Under the pieces are notes generated by a model. The model made no database searches, was not told the DNA's origin, and saw nothing but the letters and a program-made list of their open reading frames with translations. A DNA stretch of 26,413 nt, from contig CAJTYV010000032.1 in assembly GCA_910584195.1 (NCBI GenBank), forward strand, positions 1 through 26,413, read 5' to 3'. This DNA is from an uncultured Ruminococcus sp. (GTDB lineage Bacteria; Bacillota; Clostridia; Oscillospirales; Ruminococcaceae). The translations under genes and the position numbers were made by a program. Shown here piece by piece: positions 14,386-22,238 of the stretch (position 1 is the stretch's first letter; every line of letters begins with the position of its first letter).

Positions 14386-15512
14386 GTTTCGGTCGCCTCC
14401 TCAAAATAATCGTATAATTTACGGATAACGTCGTTTTCATTGAATTTCTCACGGACTCTCAAAGCGGCGTTCCGTCCCAGCCGTTCGCGAAGTTCTTTGT
14501 CCGATGCAAGGCGGTTTATAGCTTTTGCAAGCGTTAGCGGGTCTGAAGGCGGAACGGTTATCCCTGTTTCGCCGTGAATGCTCACATGCGGAACACCCGA
14601 GGGCAGGCGTGTATTTATGACCGGCTTTCCGTAGACCATAGCCTCCAGCTGGACAATTCCGAACGCTTCGCTTTTGGCAACAGAGGGAAGTACAAAGATA
14701 TCGCAGTCGGCATATGCCTGTTTAAGCGTATTGTCAGGAAGAAATCCGAGGAAGTGTATGGTTTTTTCAAGACCTCGTGACTTGGCGAAAGCTTTCAGCT
14801 TATTTTCAAGCTCGCCTGTTCCGGCAATAAAAAGCTCGCAGTTCTTAACGTTTGCAAAAGCTTTTAACAGTACGTCAACGCCTTTATAGTATACAAGCCT
14901 GCCCGTGAAAAATATCTTGATATTTTTTTTATTCGCAAGCTTCTCTGTCAGTACAGGTCTGCGGTCGATGTCAAGATAGTCGCCGAGCGTTATGCCATAC
15001 GGAAGAATACGGCATTTTTCCCTGTATTCAGGCAGAAAGTCCGAGCCGCAGATATGCCCCTCCGTTGCGGTGAAAATAACGTCTGCACGACCTAAGAGAT
15101 ACTTTAAAAGAGGTTTGTAGAGGAGCATAAGATTTTTCTGCTTAACGATGTCGCTGTGCCATGAAACAGCGACCTTTCCTCTGTATCCCGACAAAAGCAG
15201 AGCAAGATCAGCAAGCGGAAAAGGGACGTTTATGTGTACGATGTCTGCATTCCTTGCCATTTGGCGAAATTTAACGATAAAAGACAGAGACAGCGGACAT
15301 GAAAAATACGTCCCTAAGCTTCCTGCACGAACGACTTTTACGCCGTTTATTTTTTCGGTAACCGTAACTCCTTTGCCGTCACGGCATACAAGGGTACGAA
15401 CTGCCGCGCCGTACTGGCCAAGCTCCTCCGAATATTGTCTCACAAGGCTTTCAATTCCGCCTATATGCGGAAAATATGCTTTGTTGACTTCAAGAACTTT
15501 AAGTTTCTTCAT
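14382..15512 (-). CDS. Glycosyltransferase, GT4 type
   Basis: A 376-residue GT-B fold retaining glycosyltransferase. The N-terminal acceptor half carries the GGIESLV loop (18-24), the second half the donor-binding site with EX7E residues E282 and E290 (SEAFGIVQLE). No membrane helix is predicted; such enzymes work at the inner membrane face on lipid-linked glycans. The stop overlaps the rmd start by 4 bp. In this operon the likely donor is GDP-mannose or GDP-D-rhamnose, but donor and linkage cannot be told from sequence. The start ATG at 15512 has AAGGA upstream. Confidence 0.88.
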   Translation of the reverse strand: MKKLKVLEVNKAYFPHIGGIESLVRQYSEELGQYGAAVRTLVCRDGKGVTVTEKINGVKVVRAGSLGTYFSCPLSLSFIVKFRQMARNADIVHINVPFPLADLALLLSGYRGKVAVSWHSDIVKQKNLMLLYKPLLKYLLGRADVIFTATEGHICGSDFLPEYREKCRILPYGITLGDYLDIDRRPVLTEKLANKKNIKIFFTGRLVYYKGVDVLLKAFANVKNCELFIAGTGELENKLKAFAKSRGLEKTIHFLGFLPDNTLKQAYADCDIFVLPSVAKSEAFGIVQLEAMVYGKPVINTRLPSGVPHVSIHGETGITVPPSDPLTLAKAINRLASDKELRERLGRNAALRVREKFNENDVIRKLYDYFEEATET

Positions 15513-15516
15513 TTAA

Positions 15517-16653
15517 TTATTCCTTATAAGCTTTATATAAGATCTCTGCCGATCTTTCCCATGAAAATCCTTCGGCTCGCTTTCGTCCGCGTATGCTGAG
15601 TTCGGCTCGCAAAGCTGTATCATTATACAGGGTGTACAGACCGTCCGCAATGCTTTCTTCGGAATACGCATCGCAAATTACTCCGCAGTCGCCCGTAACC
15701 TCCGGAAGGGACGCGGCGTTTGAAGCAAGAACCGGAACTCCGCATGCCATAGCTTCAAGAGGAGGCATGCCGAATCCTTCATATATCGAGGGGAACACAA
15801 ACGCTAAAGCTCCGCACATAAGCGGATTCATGTCCTCTGAGGGAATGTATTTTGTAAAAAGTACCTTGTCCGCCAGCTTTAAATCTGAAACCCTTTGAAA
15901 AATGCTGTCGTAAAGCCAGCCTTTTCCGCCGGCAAGAACAAGCTTCGGAGCATCCTGTATACGCTGAGTTAAAATATGATATGCGGATATAAGGCGTTCC
16001 AGATTTTTTCGCGGTTCGATAGTTCCGAGATAGAGGAAGTATTCCCCATTGATACCAAGAGAGCTTTTTACCTCGGGTATGCGTTCCGGGGTATCGCAGG
16101 GCTTGAATTTTTCCAAATCCACTCCGCATGGAACAACGCGAATTTTTTTCTCATATTTAGGGAAATATTTAAGTATCTCGGATTTTGAGAATTCAGAATC
16201 CGTAACGATAATGTCCGCTCTGTTCATGGACGGTTTAAGACCTGAAATAAGCATCCATTTTGTACGTCCTCTGACAGTTTCGGGAAAAGCCTTATAAACC
16301 ATGTCGTGGACGGTAATAACTGTTTTTCCGTGAACTCCGGGCGGTGCGATATAGTTGAAGAAGTGCGTAACGTCTGCGTCTCTGCCGAAAAAATGCTTGT
16401 ACGGTATTGGCAGGTATGTGCTTGCGGCGCGGTATAAATATCCCGATGCATGAGCTATTTTCGGATTGATATGTTCCGAAAACGGGGCGAGCCGTTCTGT
16501 TTTTATATGATCGTCTTTGCGTGAAAAGAAACTGTAATAGAAATTATCTTCGGGGTGCAGACGCGCCATTGCGGTAGTCTGACCGACCTCGCACCAGCCG
16601 ATGCCCGTCATGTTTCCGCTTATCAGCGGCAGTGCGTCAAATGATATATTCAA
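15517..16653 (-). CDS. Glycosyltransferase, GT4 type (mannosyltransferase-like)
   Basis: A 378-residue GT-B glycosyltransferase. VHDMVY (115-120), VPCGVDLEKF (174-183), LGTIEPRKN (209-217) and EGFGMPPLE with E292 and E300 are the pattern shared with mannosyltransferases of O-antigen and exopolysaccharide pathways that use GDP-sugars. This fits the GDP-mannose and GDP-rhamnose made by manC, gmd and rmd nearby. The start codon is TTG at 16653, with GGAGGAG eight bases upstream; no ATG fits as well. It follows the small membrane protein gene by 4 bp and precedes the other glycosyltransferase by 4 bp, so one transcript is likely. Confidence 0.88.
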   Translation of the reverse strand: MNISFDALPLISGNMTGIGWCEVGQTTAMARLHPEDNFYYSFFSRKDDHIKTERLAPFSEHINPKIAHASGYLYRAASTYLPIPYKHFFGRDADVTHFFNYIAPPGVHGKTVITVHDMVYKAFPETVRGRTKWMLISGLKPSMNRADIIVTDSEFSKSEILKYFPKYEKKIRVVPCGVDLEKFKPCDTPERIPEVKSSLGINGEYFLYLGTIEPRKNLERLISAYHILTQRIQDAPKLVLAGGKGWLYDSIFQRVSDLKLADKVLFTKYIPSEDMNPLMCGALAFVFPSIYEGFGMPPLEAMACGVPVLASNAASLPEVTGDCGVICDAYSEESIADGLYTLYNDTALRAELSIRGRKRAEGFSWERSAEILYKAYKE

Positions 16654-16657
16654 ATTA

Positions 16658-16879
16658 TCAACTCCTCCACAATGATGTTAAAAGTCCGATAAATACCCAT
16701 AGTGATATGGAAAATTCAAGTATGTAGTATACCAGCGATTTTGACAGGAGATAATTCTTGCTGTAATCTTTCCATATTTTGTTGCTGTATTTCAGAATGA
16801 TATAATTTATCAGATTTTTTGCTGTGATAATTGTAAATCCGAGAAATATAAAAGTAGATATAATAATTATTATTTTCAT
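16658..16879 (-). CDS. Small two-helix membrane protein
   Basis: A 73-residue protein with a hydrophobic helix at about 2-21, a basic, Tyr/Lys-rich loop (22-46) and a second helix at about 47-70. No family is recognised. Its ATG at 16879 overlaps the stop of the FRGY-repeat gene (ATGA) and its own stop is 4 bp before a glycosyltransferase, so it is embedded in the polysaccharide operon. The stretch is visibly more AT-rich than the enzyme genes on either side, which could mean recent acquisition or fast evolution. The overlap suggests that it works with the FRGY-repeat protein, perhaps as its membrane partner; this is inference. The ribosome binding site is weak, in line with coupling. Confidence 0.7.
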   Translation of the reverse strand: MKIIIIISTFIFLGFTIITAKNLINYIILKYSNKIWKDYSKNYLLSKSLVYYILEFSISLWVFIGLLTSLWRS

Positions 16880-17121
16880 CTGTAATTTCTTATCTGCTCA
16901 ACTATTTCGTTAATATATTTGTCTGTATCTTCCTTGTTAAAGCCCTGAAAAGCCGTGCGCATTCCTATTGAAATAATTTTTGCAATTTCTTTTTCTGCAT
17001 CTGCTTTTGAAATGCTATTATCATCAATAGCCAGCATAAGTATGTTCAGTGCATTTAAGAGCGTAAGCACATCTTCTTTTTTGTAACCCCTAAAAGATGT
17101 GCGGAGTATTTTATTTTCCAT
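16876..17121 (-). CDS. Small protein with two DivIVA-like FRGY motifs
   Basis: An 81-residue protein with an internal duplication: LRTSFRGYKKEDVLTLLNAL (6-25) and MRTAFQGFNKEDTDKYINEI (54-73). Both copies match the N-terminal membrane-binding motif of DivIVA/GpsB-type proteins (in B. subtilis DivIVA, FRGYDEDEVNEFL), where the Phe-Arg pair inserts into the lipid bilayer and the following helix dimerises. F10-R11-G12-Y13 and F58-Q59-G60-F61 are the equivalent positions. The long C-terminal coiled coil of DivIVA is absent. It lies 22 bp after gmd and overlaps the two-helix membrane protein gene by 4 bp. The motif assignment is my reading by eye. A role in placing or regulating the glycan machinery at the membrane is inference. 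Confidence 0.7.
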   Translation of the reverse strand: MENKILRTSFRGYKKEDVLTLLNALNILMLAIDDNSISKADAEKEIAKIISIGMRTAFQGFNKEDTDKYINEIVEQIRNYR

Positions 17122-17143
17122 AAATAAATCCCTTTATATTTAT

Positions 17144-18157
17144 TTAACCAATGAGTTCTTTCTCCATATCGTTCTTGACCATACGCTCGACCAGTTCGGA
17201 GAACGAAATTTCGCGTTTCCAGCCGAGAGCATTTTCCGCCTTTGTGGGGTCGCCGAGGAGAAGCTCTACTTCGGCGGGACGGAAGAATTTCTTGTTTATC
17301 TTGACAATAGTCTTGCCGTTTTCTTTGTTTATGCCGATTTCGTCAACGCCCTCGCCCTGCCATTCAACCTCTATACCAACGTGGCGGAAAGCAGTTTCGG
17401 CAAATTCGCGGACGGTACGCGTCTCATTTGTAGCGATAACGTAGTCATCGGGATTATCCTGCTGAAGCATCAGCCACATGGCGCGCACGTAATCTTTGGA
17501 GTGTCCCCAGTCGCGTTTAGCGTCGAGATTTCCCAATTCCACGTATTCCTGTCTGCCGAGACTGATACGTACGGCAGCGTCGGTGATCTTTCTTGTAACA
17601 AATTCAAGACCTCTGCGTTCGCTTTCATGGTTGAAAAGAATGCCCGAGCAGGCGAACATTCCGTAGCTTTCACGATAATTTTTAGTTATCCAATGACCGT
17701 AAAGCTTAGCTACGCCGTAAGGACTGCGCGGATAAAAAGGAGTAGTTTCTTTTTGGGGGATCTCCTGTACTTTGCCGAACATTTCCGAAGTAGAAGCCTG
17801 ATAGAATCTTGCTTCGGGTTTGACGGTGCGGATAGCTTCAAGCATATTAACAACGCCTACAGCGTTTATGTCAGCCGTACTGATAGGCGTATCCCAGCTT
17901 GTGGACACGAACGACTGCGCCGCAAGATTGTAAACTTCGTCTGCCTGAGAGATCTTCATAGCCGTAATGAGTGACACGGGGTCTGTCATATCAGCATAAA
18001 TGAGCGTTACTTTGTCTTTAAGGTGTGCGATATTTCCGTAGTCTACGGTAGCTTTTCTGCGCCATATACCGTAAACGTTATATCCTTTTTCGAGGAGCAG
18101 CTCGGCAAGATAAGAGCCGTCCTGTCCCGTGATTCCTGTTATAAGTGCGTTTTTCAT
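17144..18157 (-). CDS. gmd: GDP-mannose 4,6-dehydratase
   Basis: A 337-residue NADP-dependent SDR enzyme that converts GDP-D-mannose to GDP-4-keto-6-deoxy-D-mannose in the cytosol. The cofactor motif is GITGQDGSYL (8-17). The active site has T123/S124, E125 in TSEMFG, and Y147xxxK151 in YPRSPYGVAK. NHESERRG and GNLDAKRDWGH are family signatures. Length is normal. The product feeds Rmd encoded further downstream in the same operon. The gap to manC is 14 bp. A large open frame on the opposite strand (17099-17974) is a shadow of this gene. Confidence 0.96.
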   Translation of the reverse strand: MKNALITGITGQDGSYLAELLLEKGYNVYGIWRRKATVDYGNIAHLKDKVTLIYADMTDPVSLITAMKISQADEVYNLAAQSFVSTSWDTPISTADINAVGVVNMLEAIRTVKPEARFYQASTSEMFGKVQEIPQKETTPFYPRSPYGVAKLYGHWITKNYRESYGMFACSGILFNHESERRGLEFVTRKITDAAVRISLGRQEYVELGNLDAKRDWGHSKDYVRAMWLMLQQDNPDDYVIATNETRTVREFAETAFRHVGIEVEWQGEGVDEIGINKENGKTIVKINKKFFRPAEVELLLGDPTKAENALGWKREISFSELVERMVKNDMEKELIG

Positions 18158-18171
18158 AAAGTCTCCAATCC

Positions 18172-19236
18172 TTAAATCAAATCGGTTTTGCCCTGTTCAT
18201 TGAGCTGAGCAATGATCTTCTTAACGTCCTGCGTGCTGTTTTTGGAGCAGACGAGAACGGCGTCATCTGTATCGACTATGATCACATTCTCCACGCCGAC
18301 TGCTGCCACAAGTCTTTTTCCGCCGCACACGGTCGTATTTTTTATATCCGAGAAGCTGACGTTTCCCTCGATGTAGTTGTTGTTTTCATCGACTTCATTG
18401 ATACGTTCAACGGCAAGCCAGCTTCCAACATCGTCCCAGCCGAAGCTGCCGGGAACGGTAAAAATATTTTCCGCTTTTTCCATAATGCCGAAATCTACCG
18501 ATTCGCTCGGCATTGCTTTAAATTCTTTTTCAAGTACCTCGCTGTAATCCGGCGAACCGTAAGCTTCTCCTATTCTGATCGCTCCGTAATATACCGCAGG
18601 CATAAATTTTCTTATATTGTCCATGATGGAGGAGATCTTCCAGATAAACATGCCGCTGTTCCAGAGGTATTTTCCCGAAGCAAGATAACTTTCGGCCGTA
18701 GCAAGATCGGGTTTTTCGACAAATCGTTCAACGTTATACGCGTCTTTGCATTCGCTGCCGAAGTTAATGTAACCGTAGCCTGTTTCGGGGTAAGTCGGAG
18801 TAATGCCTATGGTAACGAGGTTATTTCCGCTTTCGGCGGTTGCTATGGCTTTTTTCAGAGTGCTTACGTAAATATCTTCAATACCTATGAGGTGGTCTGA
18901 GGGAAGAACGAGCATAATGGCGTCATCGTATTTTCTGTTTATTACTGCCGCTGCGAAAGCGATGCATGGAGCTGTATTTCTCGGCGCAGGTTCGCACAGA
19001 ATGTTTTCCTTAGGAATATTCGGGAGCTGTTCCTCCGCTAAGTGACGGTAAATTTCGTTGGTAGAAATATAAATATCCTCTTCAGCCACAAGCGGAAGAA
19101 GTCTTTTGACGGTTTTCTGAATCATAGTTTCGCCGTCCGCAGTAAGCGAAAGGAATTGTTTCGGATGCGAGACGCGGCTTTTGGGCCAAAACCTTTCGCC
19201 CCGTCCGCCTGCCATAATTACAGCTGTTGTTTTCAT
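18172..19236 (-). CDS. manC: Mannose-1-phosphate guanylyltransferase
   Basis: A 354-residue nucleotidyltransferase that makes GDP-mannose from mannose-1-phosphate and GTP. The pyrophosphorylase signature AGGRGERFWPKSR (9-21) and the KQFL segment are intact, as are the VLPSDH and FVEKPD motifs. It lacks the C-terminal isomerase (cupin) domain of the bifunctional enzymes, so mannose-6-phosphate supply and phosphomannomutase must come from elsewhere in the genome. It is one base after the priming transferase stop and 14 bp before gmd, giving the order primer - manC - gmd. Confidence 0.95.
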   Translation of the reverse strand: MKTTAVIMAGGRGERFWPKSRVSHPKQFLSLTADGETMIQKTVKRLLPLVAEEDIYISTNEIYRHLAEEQLPNIPKENILCEPAPRNTAPCIAFAAAVINRKYDDAIMLVLPSDHLIGIEDIYVSTLKKAIATAESGNNLVTIGITPTYPETGYGYINFGSECKDAYNVERFVEKPDLATAESYLASGKYLWNSGMFIWKISSIMDNIRKFMPAVYYGAIRIGEAYGSPDYSEVLEKEFKAMPSESVDFGIMEKAENIFTVPGSFGWDDVGSWLAVERINEVDENNNYIEGNVSFSDIKNTTVCGGKRLVAAVGVENVIIVDTDDAVLVCSKNSTQDVKKIIAQLNEQGKTDLI

Positions 19237-19237
19237 G

Positions 19238-20611
19238 TTATCCTCTTTTCTTTTTGCTGTCGCTTTCCGTCAGAACGCCTTCTTCGGAAGAAGCGTTTGA
19301 TTTAGGCGGAAAAAGCATTGTTTTGATAGTCATAAGAATTATTTGCAGATCCATTCTGAAAGAGTAGTTTTCAATATACATCAGATCCATTTTCAGTTTG
19401 TCGTAAGGCGATGTATCGTAAACTCCCGTTACCTGCGCGTAACCGGTCAGACCGGCTTTTACTTTCAGCCGAAATTCGAATTCCGGCATTTCTTTTTTGT
19501 AAAGCTCCGAAAGTTCAGGGCGTTCGGGTCTTGGTCCAACGACTGACATATCGCCTTTTAGAATGTTCAGAAGCTGAGGAAGCTCGTCCATGCGTATTTT
19601 GCGAAGAAATCTTCCCACCGGAGTGATTCTCGGGTCATTGTCGGAAGCAAGCTGGGCGCCGCCGACCTTTTCAGCATCGGTTATCATACTGCGGAATTTA
19701 TATATATTAAATATTTTTCCGCCGATAGTCAGTCTTTTCTGTTTATAGAAAACAGTTCCGCCATCGTAAGCCTTGACTGCGGCAGCGGCAGCGAGCATAA
19801 AAGGCGAAAGCAGAATGAGACAGACGGCTGAAAAAACAATATCAAAAATACGCTTGAAGAGCCGTTGTTCAAAGTCGAGACCGTAGTTCCTGCTGAGAAG
19901 CAGGGGGGTATCAAAAAGCCGTATATCGTCTGCTCCTCTTATGATAATATCGGAAATTTTTGGCGCAATATACGAACGTATTGAATTTTCGTAACAGAAT
20001 TTCAGATAGTCGTTGCGGAGATCGGCGGGTATATCGCAGATTATAACGCCTTCGTACTTCAGAAGAAGCTCCCGTATTTTTTCCGCGTCCTCGGTTATGC
20101 TGATAGATTCGCATATCATATACTTGTCCACACGCCTGCTCATTTTCAGCACAAGCGAAGCCGCCTGATGGCTGCCGTAGAGGATAATGAGCTTTCTCGG
20201 CGGGTATATGATAAAATAAAGTTTGCCTGTAATGAGTGTCCATAGGGCAATAAAGCCGAAGTCGGCAAGGGCGAGCATTATCATCGGATAAGGCTTCATG
20301 AAGTCACGACCAATAAGACTTATAAGGAAATAGCTTGCAAAGTCAACGCATGCTATGGAAATCATCTGCGAATACAGCATATCTGTTTTTTTAAGGTATC
20401 CCAGCTTGAATCCTCCGTAAGCTTTGAAGAAGATCCATACAAGCATACAGTAAATGCCGATAAGCACCCAGTTTCCGCGGCGGTAATAGGGGAGAACTAT
20501 GGTGTCGCTGTAGTAAACATACCATACAGCCGCAAATCCGGCAGTGAGAACAGCCAGCAGAATGATTGCGAGCGCAAATGAAATAAGCCGTTTAAATTTA
20601 TCTCTTTTCAT
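19238..20611 (-). CDS. Polyprenyl glycosyl-phosphate transferase (priming enzyme)
   Basis: A 457-residue long-form initiating transferase of the WbaP/CpsE family. It has four N-terminal helices, a soluble middle domain and a C-terminal catalytic domain starting with a re-entrant hydrophobic segment after KRIFDIV. Catalytic-domain signatures are FYKQKR, IYKFRSM..DAE, DNDPRITPVGRFLRK and DELPQLLNILKGDMSVVGPRPERP. It moves a sugar-1-phosphate from a nucleotide sugar onto undecaprenyl phosphate, the first committed step of capsule, EPS or wall glycan synthesis. It is the first gene of the operon, under the consensus promoter at 20655-20683. Which sugar it transfers is not visible. The ribosome binding site (CTGGAA) is weak for so well promoted a gene. 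Confidence 0.93.
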   Translation of the reverse strand: MKRDKFKRLISFALAIILLAVLTAGFAAVWYVYYSDTIVLPYYRRGNWVLIGIYCMLVWIFFKAYGGFKLGYLKKTDMLYSQMISIACVDFASYFLISLIGRDFMKPYPMIMLALADFGFIALWTLITGKLYFIIYPPRKLIILYGSHQAASLVLKMSRRVDKYMICESISITEDAEKIRELLLKYEGVIICDIPADLRNDYLKFCYENSIRSYIAPKISDIIIRGADDIRLFDTPLLLSRNYGLDFEQRLFKRIFDIVFSAVCLILLSPFMLAAAAAVKAYDGGTVFYKQKRLTIGGKIFNIYKFRSMITDAEKVGGAQLASDNDPRITPVGRFLRKIRMDELPQLLNILKGDMSVVGPRPERPELSELYKKEMPEFEFRLKVKAGLTGYAQVTGVYDTSPYDKLKMDLMYIENYSFRMDLQIILMTIKTMLFPPKSNASSEEGVLTESDSKKKRG

Positions 20612-20654
20612 ACAATTCCAGAATTTTCTTTTGATTTATTTTATATGTATGTTA

Positions 20655-20683
20655 ATTATAACAAATGCGGAAAAGTATGTCAA
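20655..20683 (-). promoter_or_regulatory. Consensus sigma-A promoter of the polysaccharide operon
   Basis: Perfect TTGACA (20678-20683), 17 bp, perfect TATAAT (20655-20660) on the minus strand, 44 bp upstream of the priming transferase ATG. It is the strongest-looking promoter in the window. Confidence 0.9.
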
Positions 20684-20721
20684 TAGTTTTGTAAAAAAAG
20701 GCATGCAATATACTGATTCTA

Positions 20722-20730
20722 TGAGAACAA
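20722..20730. repeat. Outlying copy of the TTGTTCTCA motif
   Basis: TGAGAACAA in the context ATGAGAACAAGTTTT matches the arm of the inverted-repeat element at 21269-21379 (minus-strand reading ACTTGTTCTCAT). It lies between the polysaccharide promoter and the S1-operon terminator. Confidence 0.5.
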
Positions 20731-20757
20731 GTTTTGGCGCATTTTAGAATAGAGGGG

Positions 20758-20794
20758 AGTATAAAATATTCCCTCGACAAAGGTCAAGGGAATA
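20758..20794 (-). terminator. Terminator of the yabP-S1 operon
   Basis: TATTCCCTCGAC (20767-20778) and GTCAAGGGAATA (20783-20794) pair over 12 positions with one mismatch and a 4-nt loop, 6 bp after the S1-protein stop. An A/T-rich tail (TTTTATACT) follows on the minus strand. Confidence 0.75.
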
Positions 20795-20800
20795 CGAAGC

Positions 20801-21235
20801 TTATTTTCTTCTTGTGCCGTTTTTGCGGTCGGTGCTGCGTTTGAGATCTCCGATACGTTCCTCGCTTGATTGCTTGAAGTGTGCGAGCATATCGTCAAAT
20901 GTCATTTCCGACTGAGGAATAGTTTTCTTCGGTTCGTAAATGTTCGGCTTGGGACGGCGTTCTCTTTTGATCGGCGGTTTTGGCGGTGCGGGGGCGCTGC
21001 CATCATCAATTTTCTTTATTGAAAGGCTGACCTTGCCCTGTTCATTGATTCCGATGACCTTAACTCTGACTTCCTGACCGATTGTAAGGAATTCTCTCAC
21101 CTCGCTGACAAAGGTATTGGATATTTCGGAAATATGCACCATTCCCGTGCCGCCGCCCTCGATGTCGATAAATGCGCCGTACATTGCGATTCCCTTGACT
21201 TTTCCGGTATAGATTTTTCCGATTTCAAGCTGCAT
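20801..21235 (-). CDS. S1-domain RNA-binding protein (YabR/GSP13-like)
   Basis: A 144-residue protein with one S1 domain (about 1-75; IGKIYTGKVKGIAMYGAFID, GMVHISEIS, VRVKVIGIN, KVSLSIKK) and a basic, Pro-rich tail (about 80-144) ending in a Lys/Arg cluster. It matches B. subtilis YabR, which follows divIC in the same order as here; related GSP13 associates with ribosomes. The tail is longer than in YabR. AAGGAG is 12 bp from the ATG at 21235, a long spacing. The gene is separated from divIC by 172 bp containing the inverted-repeat element, so it may have its own expression control. Confidence 0.88.
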   Translation of the reverse strand: MQLEIGKIYTGKVKGIAMYGAFIDIEGGGTGMVHISEISNTFVSEVREFLTIGQEVRVKVIGINEQGKVSLSIKKIDDGSAPAPPKPPIKRERRPKPNIYEPKKTIPQSEMTFDDMLAHFKQSSEERIGDLKRSTDRKNGTRRK

Positions 21236-21268
21236 ATGTATTTTTTACTCCTTAAATAAAATATATTA

Positions 21269-21379
21269 AGAACTTGTTCTCATAAAATTCGGCACACGTT
21301 TTTTCTGCGAATTTTTGCCTTGTTCTCAGAAAATCATGCCCGAAAATCCGTACACCGTTTCTTTATGAGAACAGGTTCT
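21269..21379. repeat. Inverted-repeat element between divIC and the S1 gene
   Basis: Arms 21269-21286 and 21362-21379 are 18 bp each with one mismatch and enclose 75 bp. TTGTTCTCA occurs at 21274-21282 and 21320-21328, and its inverse at 21366-21374; the three copies are exactly 46 bp apart. The outer ends each hold a small palindrome of the form AGAAC-NN-GTTCT. No open frame or known family is seen. A MITE-like or REP-like mobile repeat, or a regulatory RNA structure, are the main options. Confidence 0.6.
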
Positions 21380-21407
21380 GACTTGATGCTGTTTTAAAGA
21401 AACTGGT

Positions 21408-21749
21408 TCAGTCTCTCGATGTGTCGTAAAACCTGCGTTCGTCGGGGTAAGCGTACCCCCTTTCTTCAAGAGCGATGCGCTCCATGTAAGCTGAAAGGTC
21501 ATCGTTGTCAAGGGTACGCTGAAGCTCGGCGTTTTCTATGTTATAAGCGTCTATTTGTGCCTGAATAGCTGCCAGTTCATCTTCTTTATCGCCGCAGTCA
21601 CTTTCCGTAGTTATGATGAGAACTCCGCAGCCAACGATAACAGCCGCCGCCGCAAGTTTAAAAAGTCCACGGTTAAACAGCCCTTTTTTATTTGCAGCAT
21701 TTTTTTTGTTTTTTTTTTGCCTTTTTCTTTTTTCGGGCAAATCGCTCAC
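21408..21749 (-). CDS. divIC: Septum formation initiator, DivIC/FtsL family
   Basis: A 113-residue bitopic division protein. The basic cytoplasmic N-terminus (1-29) is very Lys/Asn-rich, one membrane helix spans about 30-48, a short coiled coil follows (55-82), and the conserved C-terminal segment YMERIALEERGYAYPDERRFYD (89-110) is the DivIC hallmark. It joins FtsL and DivIB in the septal complex. The start is a GTG at 21749 with only a poor ribosome binding site (AAGAAAG); an in-frame stop a few codons upstream limits the choice. The neighbours yabQ and the S1 gene repeat the B. subtilis order yabP-yabQ-divIC-yabR, which supports the name. Confidence 0.88.
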   Translation of the reverse strand: MSDLPEKRKRQKKNKKNAANKKGLFNRGLFKLAAAAVIVGCGVLIITTESDCGDKEDELAAIQAQIDAYNIENAELQRTLDNDDLSAYMERIALEERGYAYPDERRFYDTSRD

Positions 21750-21782
21750 TTTCTTTCTATTATATAATCATAATTTATTATA

Positions 21783-22238
21783 CTACAAACTGCGTTTGTT
21801 TTTCAAGTGATTAAGGTTATTTTTATTTTTTTTAACATTATTTTGTGCAACATAAATAAATTTACGAGTAAGAAATTTGAACGGTTTGACAACGGTGGTA
21901 CAAATCCATTTTATTATTCCTGTTATTTTTTGCATAAGGCGTATAACAAATTTCCCTGCTGTAAAATAATAAAGCGAAAATCCCAGTATTCCGCCAAGTA
22001 CGTAATATGCTCTTAGTTCGCCTCTTGCGGCGGCGGAAGCAAAGGCTGACAAAAAGACCGCATAAGTTCCCAGAAAAACAATATCCTCAAGCACTATGAA
22101 AAAGCTATGATGAGGAACAGCCAGCCGAAGAGTTCTGAAAACGTCATAGTATACTCCGAAAACAGTTCCGGCAATGCAGGAAAGAAGGAAGAGCCAAAGC
22201 TCCTCCTCGACAGAAAAAAATGTTTCGGGAACGTTCAT
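21783..22238 (-). CDS. yabQ: Spore cortex biosynthesis protein YabQ
   Basis: A 151-residue membrane protein with an acidic N-terminus, about three to four hydrophobic helices in residues 10-105 (LWLFLLSCIAGTVFGVYYDVF at the first), and a Lys/Asn-rich cytoplasmic tail. FGxYYDxFR is the YabQ signature. In B. subtilis YabQ is in the outer forespore membrane and is needed for cortex formation. It is shorter than the B. subtilis protein, mainly in the tail. Its ATG overlaps the yabP stop by 4 bp (ATGA). Its presence indicates a sporulating ancestor or a living spore former. Confidence 0.85.
   Translation of the reverse strand: MNVPETFFSVEEELWLFLLSCIAGTVFGVYYDVFRTLRLAVPHHSFFIVLEDIVFLGTYAVFLSAFASAAARGELRAYYVLGGILGFSLYYFTAGKFVIRLMQKITGIIKWICTTVVKPFKFLTRKFIYVAQNNVKKNKNNLNHLKNKRSL

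Noticed and set aside
17099..17974. 291-codon plus-strand open frame
   Set aside because: It is fully antisense to gmd, whose protein carries all family motifs. The open frame is a by-product of gmd codon use.
21269..21379. LexA (SOS) operator
   Set aside because: The Gram-positive LexA box needs GAAC-N4-GTTC; here the half-sites are only two bases apart.
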